Source: DASRDU01 sp035560235 (GTDB taxonomy: Bacteria > Acidobacteriota > Blastocatellia > RBC074). From it: DNA of 59,878 bases. The stretch is taken from contig DATMAG010000109.1 in assembly GCA_035560235.1 (NCBI GenBank), positions 1-59,878 on the forward strand. Direction: 5' to 3'. Below are positions 9,869-17,463 of the stretch, piece after piece; positions within the stretch are counted from its first letter, which is position 1, and each line of letters begins with the position of its first letter. The notes beneath the pieces are model-generated. The model saw only the letters and a program-made list of their open reading frames with translations, ran no database searches and was not told where the DNA came from. Made by a program: the position numbers and the translations under genes.

Positions 9869-9903
9869 GTTCGCTGACGGGAAGCGCCAATCCCAATAGC
9901 GGA
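9869..9903 (-). promoter_or_regulatory. 35-bp palindromic upstream element, copy II
   Basis: Plus strand starts GTTCGCTGACGGGAA and ends ATCCCAATAGCGGA. 75 bp beyond the -24 box. Most diverged of the four right half-sites. Confidence 0.45.
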
Positions 9904-9931
9904 CAATCACATTCGGGCCGATTGTTCAGCA

Positions 9932-9999
9932 GAAGAGAGAAAACCGAACAGACGGAAGGGGGAGCCAGGGCTGTTTCCGTCTGTTCCGTTTTCCCTCTT
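9932..9999. repeat. intergenic hairpin, 'AGAGAGATGACGGAAC' family, short copy 2
   Basis: Arms GAAGAGAGAAAACCGAACAG and CTGTTCCGTTTTCCCTCTT, with GACGGA and TCCGTC pairing inside. Shorter and more diverged than the other copies, and not directly next to a stop codon. Confidence 0.6.
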
Positions 10000-10294
10000 G
10001 TTGTCTTTCCGATTCAGTGGCGTTATATTGCCCTCGCTCTTCAGTTAACAGTCAGCACAACTCAATCCGTGCCAGATCAGTCAGGAGCGACTGGGATGCT
10101 CAGCATAAACCGCCTGAGACCAGATCAGCCCGGCCCTTTCCATCCGAATCCAGGCTGTGGTTCAAGACCTGGCCGCAGTCGTTATCTCTGCATACTCAGC
10201 CCGTTTCTGAAAACATTTGATTTCATAACCTTCATTGCCAGGCCTTCGCGGCCCGGCCAGCTACTCAGCCATATCCAACCACAGGAGCATTCCC

Positions 10295-11065
10295 ATGAAA
10301 CAACTCATTTACGCTGTTATGTTCGTGATTGCGAGTCTGTCTCTTTCCACTTTTGCAAAGCCTCCTGAGCCAACAGCCCTGCCTGCCTCACAGGCGGGAG
10401 CTTCGGCCAGCAAAACAGAAGTGGAATTGCGGGAAATCATCAATAATCTGATGGAGGCCAATTTGCGTGGTGATGGAAAGGTTTATGCGAAGATTCTCGC
10501 AGATACCTATACCAGCACAGATAACGAAGGAAATATTCACACCAAAGCCGAAATTCTCAAGGAGCTTCAGCCGATGCCCGCTTCTCTGAAGTTTGTTTAG
10601 AGAATTGAAGAATTTCGGGTCAGGGATTTTGGCGAGACAGCGATTGCAAGCTATCGAGTGAATTCTCAGTTTGAAACTGCGGGAGGCCAGAAAATCAGGA
10701 ACTCATATCGGATCACCTGCTTTTTCAAAAGGCAGAATGGACAATGGCAGGTAGTGACTGAAGACCTTTCAGCAATTCCCGAACGTGCTGTGGCCAAAGT
10801 TGATCCCGGAATATACGACTCATATGTTGGTCAGTATGAGTTTGCTCATGGAGTGATTTACACAATCACAAAGGAAGGGAATAAATTGTTCTGGCAGATT
10901 ACCGACCAGACCCAGCGGAAGGAACTGCTGCCGCTGAATGAAAACACCTTCTTTTCAGATGGAATCTCAGGGCAAATGGTCTTTGTCAGAAACAGCACAG
11001 GAAAAGTTACAGAGATCATCCTTCGCGAAGCCGATTCAGAAGTTAAGGCCAGGAAGATCAGGTAA
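10295..11065 (+). pseudogene. exported DUF4440/SnoaL-like protein interrupted by an in-frame TAG
   Basis: The ATG at 10295 follows ACAGGAGC and begins a signal peptide (MKQLIYAVMFVIASLSLSTF). A SnoaL/DUF4440 domain follows from about residue 44, with the usual EVELREIINNLMEANLRGD and DTYTSTDNEG. Codon 102 (10598-10600) is TAG. The same frame then stays open to 11065 and supplies the rest of the domain (EEFRVRDFGETAIASYRV, FFKRQNGQWQVVTED) plus a small C-terminal beta domain (DSYVGQYEFAHGVIYTI) like those appended to beta-lactamase-type proteins. No frameshift is needed, so this is one nonsense change (CAG to TAG would be the simplest), a sequencing error, or readthrough. DUF4440 proteins are NTF2-fold; function unassigned. 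Confidence 0.8.
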
Positions 11066-11173
11066 GCAATCCGCAGTCGCCTTAACCACAACTCACCGGA
11101 GCCACGTCTGTAACAACAGCAACAGTCCCTGTCCTTAACTGTCGCGACTCCGGTGAGTCAAACATTCAAACCA

Positions 11174-13627
11174 TTACTCGTACCGCAGAGCCACCATCGG
11201 ATCAACCTTTGCCGCCCGCCGCGCCGGAATGTAACAGGCCACGAAGACGACCAGCACGAGCAGGAGCGTCACGGCGGCAAACGCCACTACGTCAGTCGAA
11301 CTGATGCCGTAAAGCACGCTGGCCATCAGGCGCGTGACGGCAACGGCGCACACCAGGCCAATGCCGAGGCCGATGAGCATCAGCGTCATGCCCTGCCGCA
11401 CGACCATTTGCAGCACATCGTTTTTATTGGCTCCGAGCGCCATTCTGATGCCGATTTCACGGGTGCGCTGGCTGACTGAATAGGCCATCACGCCGTAAAT
11501 GCCGGTCGCGGCTAGGACGAGCGCGAGCAGGCCGAAGCTGCCGAGCAGTCCGGCGGCGACTCTGGCCGGGTAAAGCGACAGGCCCAGGTGCTGCCTGATT
11601 GTTTTGACATCCACGACCGGCAGCCCAGGGTCGAGCTTTTGAAATTCGCTTCTGATTGCGCCTGCGAGCGGCAGCGGATCGGACACCGTGCGCACGACCA
11701 GCGTGTTCCAGGAGATATTGGGCGATTGCCGCAGCGGAAAGTAAACGAAGGGCTGCGGCGCTTCGCTCAGCGTCCAGTATTTGCCGGTCTTTGTGACTCC
11801 GGCAATCTGTCGCCAGGGGCCTTCGGGGCCGCGTGTGCTGATGCGTTTGCCAATGGCTTGCTGCAATGATTGCAGACCGGGCAGGAAGCGATTGACGAAG
11901 GCTTCGTTGACGATGACCACAGGGGTTGATTTGTCTGTGTCCTGTTCGCTGAAATCGCGGCCCGCGAGCAGCGGAATGTTCATCGTCGTCAGGTAATTTG
12001 CCGAGACCGAAGCGACCATAGCGGTCGGCACATTCGCGCCGCGTTCGGACGGCTGGCCTTCGACAAAGAAATTGTTGTTTGAATTGTTGATGCTGAGCGG
12101 AAAGAGATCTGTAATCGCTGCCGCGCGCACACCGGGCAGTGCCTGAATGCGTTCGATGAGTTGCCGCTGAAACTGCTCGCCTCTGGCCTGATCGTAACCC
12201 TGCAAACTCAGATCGAAGGACATCAACAGACCGTGTTCAGTCTCGAAGCCGGGATTAAGCGTCTGTACCTGCTGCAAGGCGCGGACAACCAGTCCGGCGG
12301 CGACGAGCAGCACCGCCGACAACGCGAGTTGCGCGACGACCAGCGTGCTGCGCAGTCTCGAACGGCGAAAGCCCGCGGCTCGGGTTGCGTCCTTGAGCGC
12401 CGGAACCAGATCGGGACTGGTCGCCTGGAGCGCCGGAGCCAGTCCGAAAAAGAGTCCGGTCAGCAGTGACGCCAGCACTGAAAAACCGATCACGCGCCAG
12501 TCGAGCGCGAGGTCAATTCCAAGCGGGATGTCAATCGGCGGCTTGAACGCCAGCACCAGATCAATCAGCCAGGCGGCAAGCATTACGCCGAACACTCCGC
12601 CCGCCAGCGCAAGCAGCGTGTTTTCGGTGAGCAGTTGCCGGATGATGCGCCAGCGGCTGGCGCCAATCGCCAGGCGAACAGCCACTTCGCGGCGGCGGTC
12701 GGTCGCACGCGCCAGCAGCAGACTCGCCAGATTCACGCACGCAATCAGCAGCACCAGCGCGACCGCGACCATCAGCACAGCCGAGAAGCTGACAATGGCG
12801 CTGCGAAAGGTCGAAATGATGAAACCGGGCGGGATCAGTTCAACGGTTTTGCCTTCCTCTTCATTCGGATATTCCTTTGCAAGCTGCTGTGCGAGGGCAT
12901 TGAGCGAAGCTTCAGCCTGGCGTCGCGTCACGCCGGGTTTCAGGCGGCCAATGGCAAAGCAGTTCTGTGTGCCGCGATCGTCGAGCCAGCTATTACCCGG
13001 TTCCATCCAGGGCTGCATCATCATCGGGACCCAGACTTCCGGCGAGTAAATCACATCGGTCCCCTTGAAGCCGTCCGGCGCGACGCCGATGATTTTGAAG
13101 CTGTGATTGTTGATCAGAATGTCTCTGCCGATGGCGGCAGGATCCCCGCCAAAGCGCCGCTGCCAGCAGCCGTAACTGATCACCGCGACCGGATGGCCGA
13201 GTTTGTTCTTGTCATCTTCCGGCGTGAAGGTGCGCCCGGCAATGGCCTTGACACCAAGCACCTCAAAATAATTCCCCGATGCCAGATTGCCCCAGATGCG
13301 CACGTTGCTGCCGCCGAGGCTCAGACTCATCACCACAATGCGCGTCAGATAGAGACCCGAAAAAACATCGTTGCGGTCACGAAAATCCTTATAAGTCGGA
13401 TAGGAGAAAGCCTGTACGCTGTCGTTCTTTCCCTTCACCGACACTGAAACCAGTTCGTGCGAATTGCGTACCGGAAAGGGCCGGAACAAAACTGTATTGA
13501 CGAGGCTGAAAATGGCCGTATTCGCGCCGATGCCGAGCGCCAGCGACAGAATGGCAATCGCCGTAAACCCCGGAGCCTTGAGCAACTGCCTGAAGCCAAA
13601 ACGCACATCCTGAATCAGTGTGTCCAT
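11174..13627 (-). CDS. ADOP-type orphan ABC permease, copy 4
   Basis: 817 residues from ATG 13627 (AGGAAG just upstream; a TTG four codons earlier is less likely). MDTLIQDVRFGFRQLLKAPGF is followed by LSLALGIGANTAIFSLVNTV. Two periplasmic domains and two FtsX blocks are complete and the protein ends DPMVALRYE. Somewhat diverged from copies 1-3, for example in the loop GTDVIYSPEVWVPMMMQPW, which is typical of a second ADOP subgroup. Upstream: sigma-54-like promoter 13772-13787 and palindromic element 13849-13883. Substrate unknown. Confidence 0.9.
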   Translation of the reverse strand: MDTLIQDVRFGFRQLLKAPGFTAIAILSLALGIGANTAIFSLVNTVLFRPFPVRNSHELVSVSVKGKNDSVQAFSYPTYKDFRDRNDVFSGLYLTRIVVMSLSLGGSNVRIWGNLASGNYFEVLGVKAIAGRTFTPEDDKNKLGHPVAVISYGCWQRRFGGDPAAIGRDILINNHSFKIIGVAPDGFKGTDVIYSPEVWVPMMMQPWMEPGNSWLDDRGTQNCFAIGRLKPGVTRRQAEASLNALAQQLAKEYPNEEEGKTVELIPPGFIISTFRSAIVSFSAVLMVAVALVLLIACVNLASLLLARATDRRREVAVRLAIGASRWRIIRQLLTENTLLALAGGVFGVMLAAWLIDLVLAFKPPIDIPLGIDLALDWRVIGFSVLASLLTGLFFGLAPALQATSPDLVPALKDATRAAGFRRSRLRSTLVVAQLALSAVLLVAAGLVVRALQQVQTLNPGFETEHGLLMSFDLSLQGYDQARGEQFQRQLIERIQALPGVRAAAITDLFPLSINNSNNNFFVEGQPSERGANVPTAMVASVSANYLTTMNIPLLAGRDFSEQDTDKSTPVVIVNEAFVNRFLPGLQSLQQAIGKRISTRGPEGPWRQIAGVTKTGKYWTLSEAPQPFVYFPLRQSPNISWNTLVVRTVSDPLPLAGAIRSEFQKLDPGLPVVDVKTIRQHLGLSLYPARVAAGLLGSFGLLALVLAATGIYGVMAYSVSQRTREIGIRMALGANKNDVLQMVVRQGMTLMLIGLGIGLVCAVAVTRLMASVLYGISSTDVVAFAAVTLLLVLVVFVACYIPARRAAKVDPMVALRYE

Positions 13628-13771
13628 TGCCTTCCTCAATTGAAAAATCTGTTCTGACTGCGAAGCAGACGAAGTTAAATGAACAATCCGTTCCGTCCGC
13701 GGAGCGGACAGGAAGAATCATTTTCTTATTCATAACTGCCCTGGATCGTTATTCGCCGCGTGAATCAACTA

Positions 13772-13787
13772 ACCAAACCCCGTGCCG
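13772..13787 (-). promoter_or_regulatory. sigma-54-like promoter of permease copy 4
   Basis: Minus strand CGGCACG-GGGT-TTGGT. One change in each box relative to consensus (CGGCAC, TTGG); spacing conserved. About 145 bases before the start codon. Confidence 0.42.
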
Positions 13788-13848
13788 CACATCGCAGCAT
13801 CAAATCCCCGATTTACAGGGGCGTCTCTGCCGAACCGTATCAGGCATT

Positions 13849-13883
13849 GTTCGCTTTCGGGAATCCGCATTCCCAAAAACGAA
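13849..13883 (-). promoter_or_regulatory. 35-bp palindromic upstream element, copy III
   Basis: Plus strand GTTCGCTTTCGGGAAT, CCGC, ATTCCCAAAAACGAA. The clearest palindrome of the set (GGGAAT/ATTCCC). 62 bp beyond the -24 box. Confidence 0.5.
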
Positions 13884-13891
13884 ACAACGAC

Positions 13892-13931
13892 GGCAAAAAA
13901 GAAAGCCGGACAATCAATGATTGTCCGGCTT
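13892..13931 (-). terminator. rho-independent terminator of the BI-1 gene
   Basis: Perfect hairpin AAGCCGGACAATCA/TGATTGTCCGGCTT (13903-13931) followed on the minus strand by TTTCTTTTTTG. It lies 28 bp after the BI-1 stop codon. Confidence 0.85.
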
Positions 13932-13959
13932 CTGTCAGCCATCTGATTTGCCTTTGAAA

Positions 13960-14706
13960 CTACCTGCGCCTTGATGACATCAGAAACTGCAGCAGGTAGA
14001 TGAAGAAGTTGGCGAAATCGAGATACAGGCTCGTCGTCAGCCGCGCCGCTGCTTCCCAGGTGTTTTCGCTCCGGCTCAGGCGAAAGAAATCGAACAGGAA
14101 GTATCCGGCGAAGATGACCATCCCGAAGATCGAGTAAGCCAGATTGACCGTTCGCGAAAAGCGCACGAAGATGCCGATCAGCCCGACCACGATCAGCCCG
14201 AGCAGGCCGACAAAGATCAGCGGCATCAGAAAGCTGAAATCAATGCTGGTGACCATCGCCACCAGTCCTGTGCCCACCATTACCGCCGTCGTGCCGGTCA
14301 GCGCCTGCATGACCACTCCCGGCCCGGCTTCAGCAATCGCCGCGCTGATGAGCGGCCCGAGCATCATCCCGTTGATGAAGCCCCAGCCCATCAGCAGCGG
14401 AATCGCGGCCACGCTGCCGCCCGCAGCGCGAATCACAAACAATCCGATGATTGACACCACCAGCAGTCCGATGGCCGTAATCCAGCCCCTCAGATTGCGC
14501 CCGACATATGCGCCAGCGCTCGCCGTGGCCAGCGTCGGCGCGAGCAGCGACATGACCTTGACCGTCAGCGGCGTGCTCTCCTCGGGCAGGATGCGCAGGC
14601 CGCCCACCAGCACCACCAGCGCGCCCAGCGTCAGCAGCACCAGAGGTCTGACGGCTCGCGCCTGCACCTGAAATTCCCGGGCAATCAGTGTATCCATATT
14701 CTCCAT
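13960..14706 (-). CDS. Bax inhibitor-1/YccA family membrane protein
   Basis: 248 residues from ATG 14706, which has AAGGAGAAG just upstream; the open frame extends to 14784 but without a ribosome site. Seven hydrophobic stretches can be seen (LVLLTLGALVVLVGG, LLAPTLATASAGAYVG, GLLVVSIIGLFVI, PLLMGWGFINGMMLGPL, GLVAMVTSI, FVGLLGLIVVGLIGIFV, SIFGMVIFAGYFLFDFF), with the conserved ENTWEAAARLTTSLYLDFANFF end of the BI-1 family. Members act in the inner membrane as pH-sensitive calcium channels (BsYetJ) or interact with FtsH (YccA). It has its own -10 box upstream and its own terminator. Confidence 0.88.
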   Translation of the reverse strand: MENMDTLIAREFQVQARAVRPLVLLTLGALVVLVGGLRILPEESTPLTVKVMSLLAPTLATASAGAYVGRNLRGWITAIGLLVVSIIGLFVIRAAGGSVAAIPLLMGWGFINGMMLGPLISAAIAEAGPGVVMQALTGTTAVMVGTGLVAMVTSIDFSFLMPLIFVGLLGLIVVGLIGIFVRFSRTVNLAYSIFGMVIFAGYFLFDFFRLSRSENTWEAAARLTTSLYLDFANFFIYLLQFLMSSRRR

Positions 14707-14798
14707 TTTTCTTCTCCTTGTTCCGTCGGATGTCACCAGAACCTGTCCCGGCAATCTGTGTTGTCCGAGCATCAGGTTCTGCACCCGAACTGTCCGTG

Positions 14799-14804
14799 AT
14801 TATA
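14799..14804 (-). promoter_or_regulatory. probable housekeeping -10 box of the BI-1 gene
   Basis: Perfect TATAAT on the minus strand, 95 bp upstream of the start codon. The -35 region is weak (AGGTTT-like). It would give a leader of roughly 85 bases. Confidence 0.5.
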
Positions 14805-14848
14805 GCGCAGAGATGGAAAAGAAACCTGCCCGGCGCGATCCCTGATAC

Positions 14849-14900
14849 ACAGAGAGCCGCGTGCTGAAGTGCAGTGGCACCTCAGCACGCGGCTCTCTGT
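14849..14900 (-). terminator. strong hairpin after the ABC ATPase gene
   Basis: Perfect 19-bp stem (14849-14867 with 14882-14900, ACAGAGAGCCGCGTGCTGA) and a 14-base loop. It lies 20 bp after the ATPase stop codon. There is no clear T tract on either strand, so it may act as an RNA-end or factor-dependent terminator, or be a palindromic repeat. Confidence 0.6.
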
Positions 14901-14920
14901 TTGATAACTGAAGACCTTTG

Positions 14921-15616
14921 TTACTGCCTGCTCTCTTCGACAATCTGTCCGTCAAAGAGGTGAATCGTGCGGTCGGCGTAGCGCGAAAAACGCTGATCGT
15001 GCGTGACCATGCAGATCGTCGCGCCTCCGGCGTGCAGTTCCTTGAGCAGATCCATCACCGCATCGCCGTTCTTTGAATCGAGGTTGCCGGTCGGCTCGTC
15101 AGCCATCAGGATGAGCGGCTGTCCGACGATGGCGCGGGCGACGGCGACGCGCTGCTGCTGACCGCCTGACAGCTGCGAGGGCAGGTGTTTGGCGCGATGG
15201 GCCATGCCGACGCGTTCGAGCGCTTCATTGACGCGCTTGCGGCGTTCGGCGGCAGCCATTCCGCGATAGGTGAGCGGCAGTTCGACGTTTTCATAGACTG
15301 TCAGATCGCCGATCAGATTGAAGCTCTGAAAGATGAAGCCGACCTCGCGGTTGCGAATGCGGGCGCGTTCGGCGAGGCTGAGGTTTTCGACCGGCTTGCC
15401 GTTGAGCCAGTAATTGCCGCCCGTCGGCGTATCGAGCAGGCCGAGGATCGAAAGCAGCGTGGATTTGCCGCAACCCGACGGCCCGGCGATGGAGACGAAT
15501 TCACCGTTTTCGATTTCGAGGTGAATGCCCGACAGCGCGTGCGTTTCGACTTCATCGGTATAAAAAACCTTCGTGACGCCTTCGAGCCGGAGCAGTGATT
15601 GATGCGAGTTGGTCAT
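14921..15616 (-). CDS. MacB/LolD-type ABC transporter ATP-binding protein
   Basis: 231 residues from ATG 15616 (AAGGAAG upstream). Walker A GPSGCGKST, Q-loop in GFIFQSFNLIGDL, signature LSGGQQQRVAVARAI, Walker B LILMADEPTGNLDS and the H-loop in MVTHDQRFSRYADR are all intact. The sequence type is that of ATPases serving FtsX/MacB permeases. It follows the HlyD gene by 144 bp, but no permease gene is part of the unit. The four orphan permeases nearby are of the type such an ATPase would energise; that pairing is inference. Confidence 0.92.
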   Translation of the reverse strand: MTNSHQSLLRLEGVTKVFYTDEVETHALSGIHLEIENGEFVSIAGPSGCGKSTLLSILGLLDTPTGGNYWLNGKPVENLSLAERARIRNREVGFIFQSFNLIGDLTVYENVELPLTYRGMAAAERRKRVNEALERVGMAHRAKHLPSQLSGGQQQRVAVARAIVGQPLILMADEPTGNLDSKNGDAVMDLLKELHAGGATICMVTHDQRFSRYADRTIHLFDGQIVEESRQ

Positions 15617-15663
15617 CTTTTTCTTCCTTGTTGTTCTACAGCCACGAAAGCTCTGGTTCGGCA

Positions 15664-15722
15664 CCGGGAGCGTGAGCAACCGGATTCTTCTCTCACTCGA
15701 AACCGCTCGCTCACGCTCCCGG
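15664..15722. repeat. inverted repeat between HlyD and ATPase genes
   Basis: 14-bp arms CCGGGAGCGTGAGC (15664-15677) and GCTCACGCTCCCGG (15709-15722), loop 31 bases. It may attenuate transcription between the adaptor and ATPase genes. Confidence 0.6.
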
Positions 15723-15760
15723 CACTGAAATCGCTGCTCATTCGCGGCTGAAACCAGAGA

Positions 15761-17017
15761 TCAGTTCAGACGAATGCGATTGACTGAATCGTACTGCGAC
15801 GTGTCAGACAGGATTACCCGGTCACCGACATTCAAGCCTTCGAGAACTTCGATTGAGCTGACAGAGCTGCGCCCCAGTTTAACCTGCACGCGAACGGCTT
15901 CCCTGCCGCCTTCGACATACTTGAAGAGGCTGATTGTGCTGTTCTCCTGACCGAAGGCCGGGCGCGGGATGTAAAGCACATCGCGCAGCCGTTCAAGTTC
16001 AATCGTGCCGTCCACGCTCATATCGGGGACAGCGCCCTTCGGCAGTTCACCGAGCAGCTGCACGTCAACAGTGCGGGTTCCCTGTGTCGCTCCCGGATCA
16101 ATGCGAATGACGCGGCCTTCGATAATGCCGTTGCGCGTGTCAATCTGCGCGCGCTGGCCGATGGCGATGTCCTTCGCCTGGGTTTCAGCGATCTTGACTT
16201 CGGCCTTGAGCCTTGACGGATCGGCCACGCGCGCGAGTTGTGCGCCGATGGCGACCTGCTGGCCGACCTGCACCGGGACTTCCTGCACGACGCCGTTGAT
16301 GCCGGCGCGAACCTTGAGCGCGTCGAGCTGTTTGCGGCGCAGTTCATAGAGCGCTTCGAGCTGCGCGACGCGCGCCTTGTAAACCGAAATCTGCGCTTCG
16401 ATTGATTTCGTGCCGATGTCGAGCCGCTCCTGTTCGATCCGGTTGCGGGTAGCAAGTTCCTCAGCCTGACTTTTCGACTGCTTCAGAATCAGATCGGAAA
16501 CGAGGCCTTCCTTTGCGAGCGTTTCGTTGGCTTCGGCCTGCAGTTTCGAACGCGTGAAATCGGCGCGAACGGTGGCCGCCTGGGCCTGCTGATTGAGCCG
16601 CTGACTCTGAAGCTGAACTTCCTGATTGCGCAGTTCGGCTTTGGCCGCTTCGACCTGGGTTCGGGCGTCCAAAACGTCACGCTCGATTTCGGGGTTGCTC
16701 AGTTCGATCAGGACAGTGTCGGCCTTGACGACCGCGCCGGGTTTGACGTTGCGCTTTTCGATGCGCCCGCTGACGGTGGCCGGTATCCAGCGAATCTCTT
16801 CGGGCACGAGCGTGCCGATGCCGCGCACATTGCGGATCATCTCTCCGCGTTTGACTTCACCCGGCCAGACCGTCCCGGCCTCAACACTCGGAGCCGCAGG
16901 TTTGAGTTTCGAGAGGCCGACAGTTGCGCCGCTGATGGCCGCAATAATCAGAATGACATACAGAATGCGACGAATGCGTTTGTTGCGTTTGACCTTTTCA
17001 CTGCGTGGGACGTCCAT
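15761..17017 (-). CDS. HlyD/MacA-type periplasmic adaptor subunit
   Basis: 418 residues. An N-terminal membrane anchor (about residues 13-33, ILYVILIIAAISGATVGLS) is followed by a biotinyl-lipoyl-like half motif (GTVWPGEVKRGEMIRNVRG), a long coiled-coil hairpin (about residues 110-235, rich in E, Q, R and A), the second lipoyl half (VRAGINGVVQEVPVQVGQQV) and beta-barrel domains. Such adaptors link an inner-membrane ABC transporter to an outer-membrane channel. ATG 17017 has GGAGGAG seven bases upstream. A sigma-54-like promoter lies only about 25 bases upstream, giving a very short leader. Forms a unit with the downstream ATPase. Confidence 0.88.
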   Translation of the reverse strand: MDVPRSEKVKRNKRIRRILYVILIIAAISGATVGLSKLKPAAPSVEAGTVWPGEVKRGEMIRNVRGIGTLVPEEIRWIPATVSGRIEKRNVKPGAVVKADTVLIELSNPEIERDVLDARTQVEAAKAELRNQEVQLQSQRLNQQAQAATVRADFTRSKLQAEANETLAKEGLVSDLILKQSKSQAEELATRNRIEQERLDIGTKSIEAQISVYKARVAQLEALYELRRKQLDALKVRAGINGVVQEVPVQVGQQVAIGAQLARVADPSRLKAEVKIAETQAKDIAIGQRAQIDTRNGIIEGRVIRIDPGATQGTRTVDVQLLGELPKGAVPDMSVDGTIELERLRDVLYIPRPAFGQENSTISLFKYVEGGREAVRVQVKLGRSSVSSIEVLEGLNVGDRVILSDTSQYDSVNRIRLN

Positions 17018-17039
17018 ATTCTCCTCCGCTCATCAGATA

Positions 17040-17055
17040 ACCAACTGTCGTGCCA
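17040..17055 (-). promoter_or_regulatory. sigma-54-like promoter of the HlyD-ATPase unit
   Basis: Minus strand TGGCACG-ACAG-TTGGT. Perfect -24 box and spacing, TTGG at -12. The predicted start would leave a leader of only about 11 bases that still includes the GGAGGAG ribosome site. Confidence 0.48.
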
Positions 17056-17119
17056 GGCAGGACGGCAATGTGCTGCAAGGACATAGCAGTGCGCCGGGCC
17101 ATCAGCGTTCGGCGGCTGT

Positions 17120-17154
17120 GTCCGCTGACGGGAATGTTTTTTCCCAAAACCGGA
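17120..17154 (-). promoter_or_regulatory. 35-bp palindromic upstream element, copy IV
   Basis: Plus strand GTCCGCTGACGGGAA ... TTCCCAAAACCGGA. 65 bp beyond the -24 box. Confidence 0.5.
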
Positions 17155-17463
17155 CGGTCGCGCGTCTTGTCGGAAATGGTGACGAGAATAATAACTCCGG
17201 CCCGCTGTGTCGGGCCAGCACGCCAGCCTGGCGGAGTGAATATTCCGATGTGAAGAGATGACGAGTTTATCCTGTCGGCGAAGCGGACCGGGCAGACTTC
17301 ATAAAAACCAGATTCCCGAATCAATGACCGACAAGCTGACTGCGCAGACAGTCATACGCGCATTGCTGCGTCTCGCCGTACTCTCCGGCGCTGAATGCGT
17401 AGACTATCCGCGTCCTTTAAGCCGTTCCAAAGCTTTCACACGATCAAACGACAGGAGCCACCT

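Larger units (their letters stand above)
9691..10294. other. 604-bp intergenic region with regulatory element and hairpin
   Basis: Divergent spacer between permease copy 3 and the DUF4440 gene. It contains the -24/-12-like sequence (9779-9794), the palindromic element (9869-9903) and a short member of the AGAGAGA hairpin family (9932-9999). Between 10010 and 10280 nothing else is recognisable. A 201-codon open frame beginning at 9763 has no protein-like features and crosses these elements, so I do not call it. Confidence 0.6.
13628..13959. other. 332-bp intergenic region with regulatory element and terminator
   Basis: Separates the BI-1 gene from permease copy 4, both on the minus strand. 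It contains the BI-1 terminator (13892-13931), the palindromic element (13849-13883) and the -24/-12-like sequence (13772-13787). No gene seen. Confidence 0.6.
17018..17463. other. 446-bp intergenic region with regulatory element
   Basis: Divergent spacer between HlyD (minus) and the metalloprotease (plus). It carries the sigma-54-like promoter (17040-17055) and palindromic element (17120-17154) reading toward HlyD. Between 17160 and 17450 I find no gene and no clear promoter for the plus strand. Confidence 0.6.

Noticed and set aside
10060..10085. Another TGGCACG match on the minus strand near 10070
   Set aside because: The -12 box is absent at the needed spacing and no minus-strand gene starts close by.
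9763..10368. 201-codon plus-strand frame
   Set aside because: Crosses the candidate promoter, palindrome and hairpin and overlaps the signal peptide of the DUF4440 gene in another frame.
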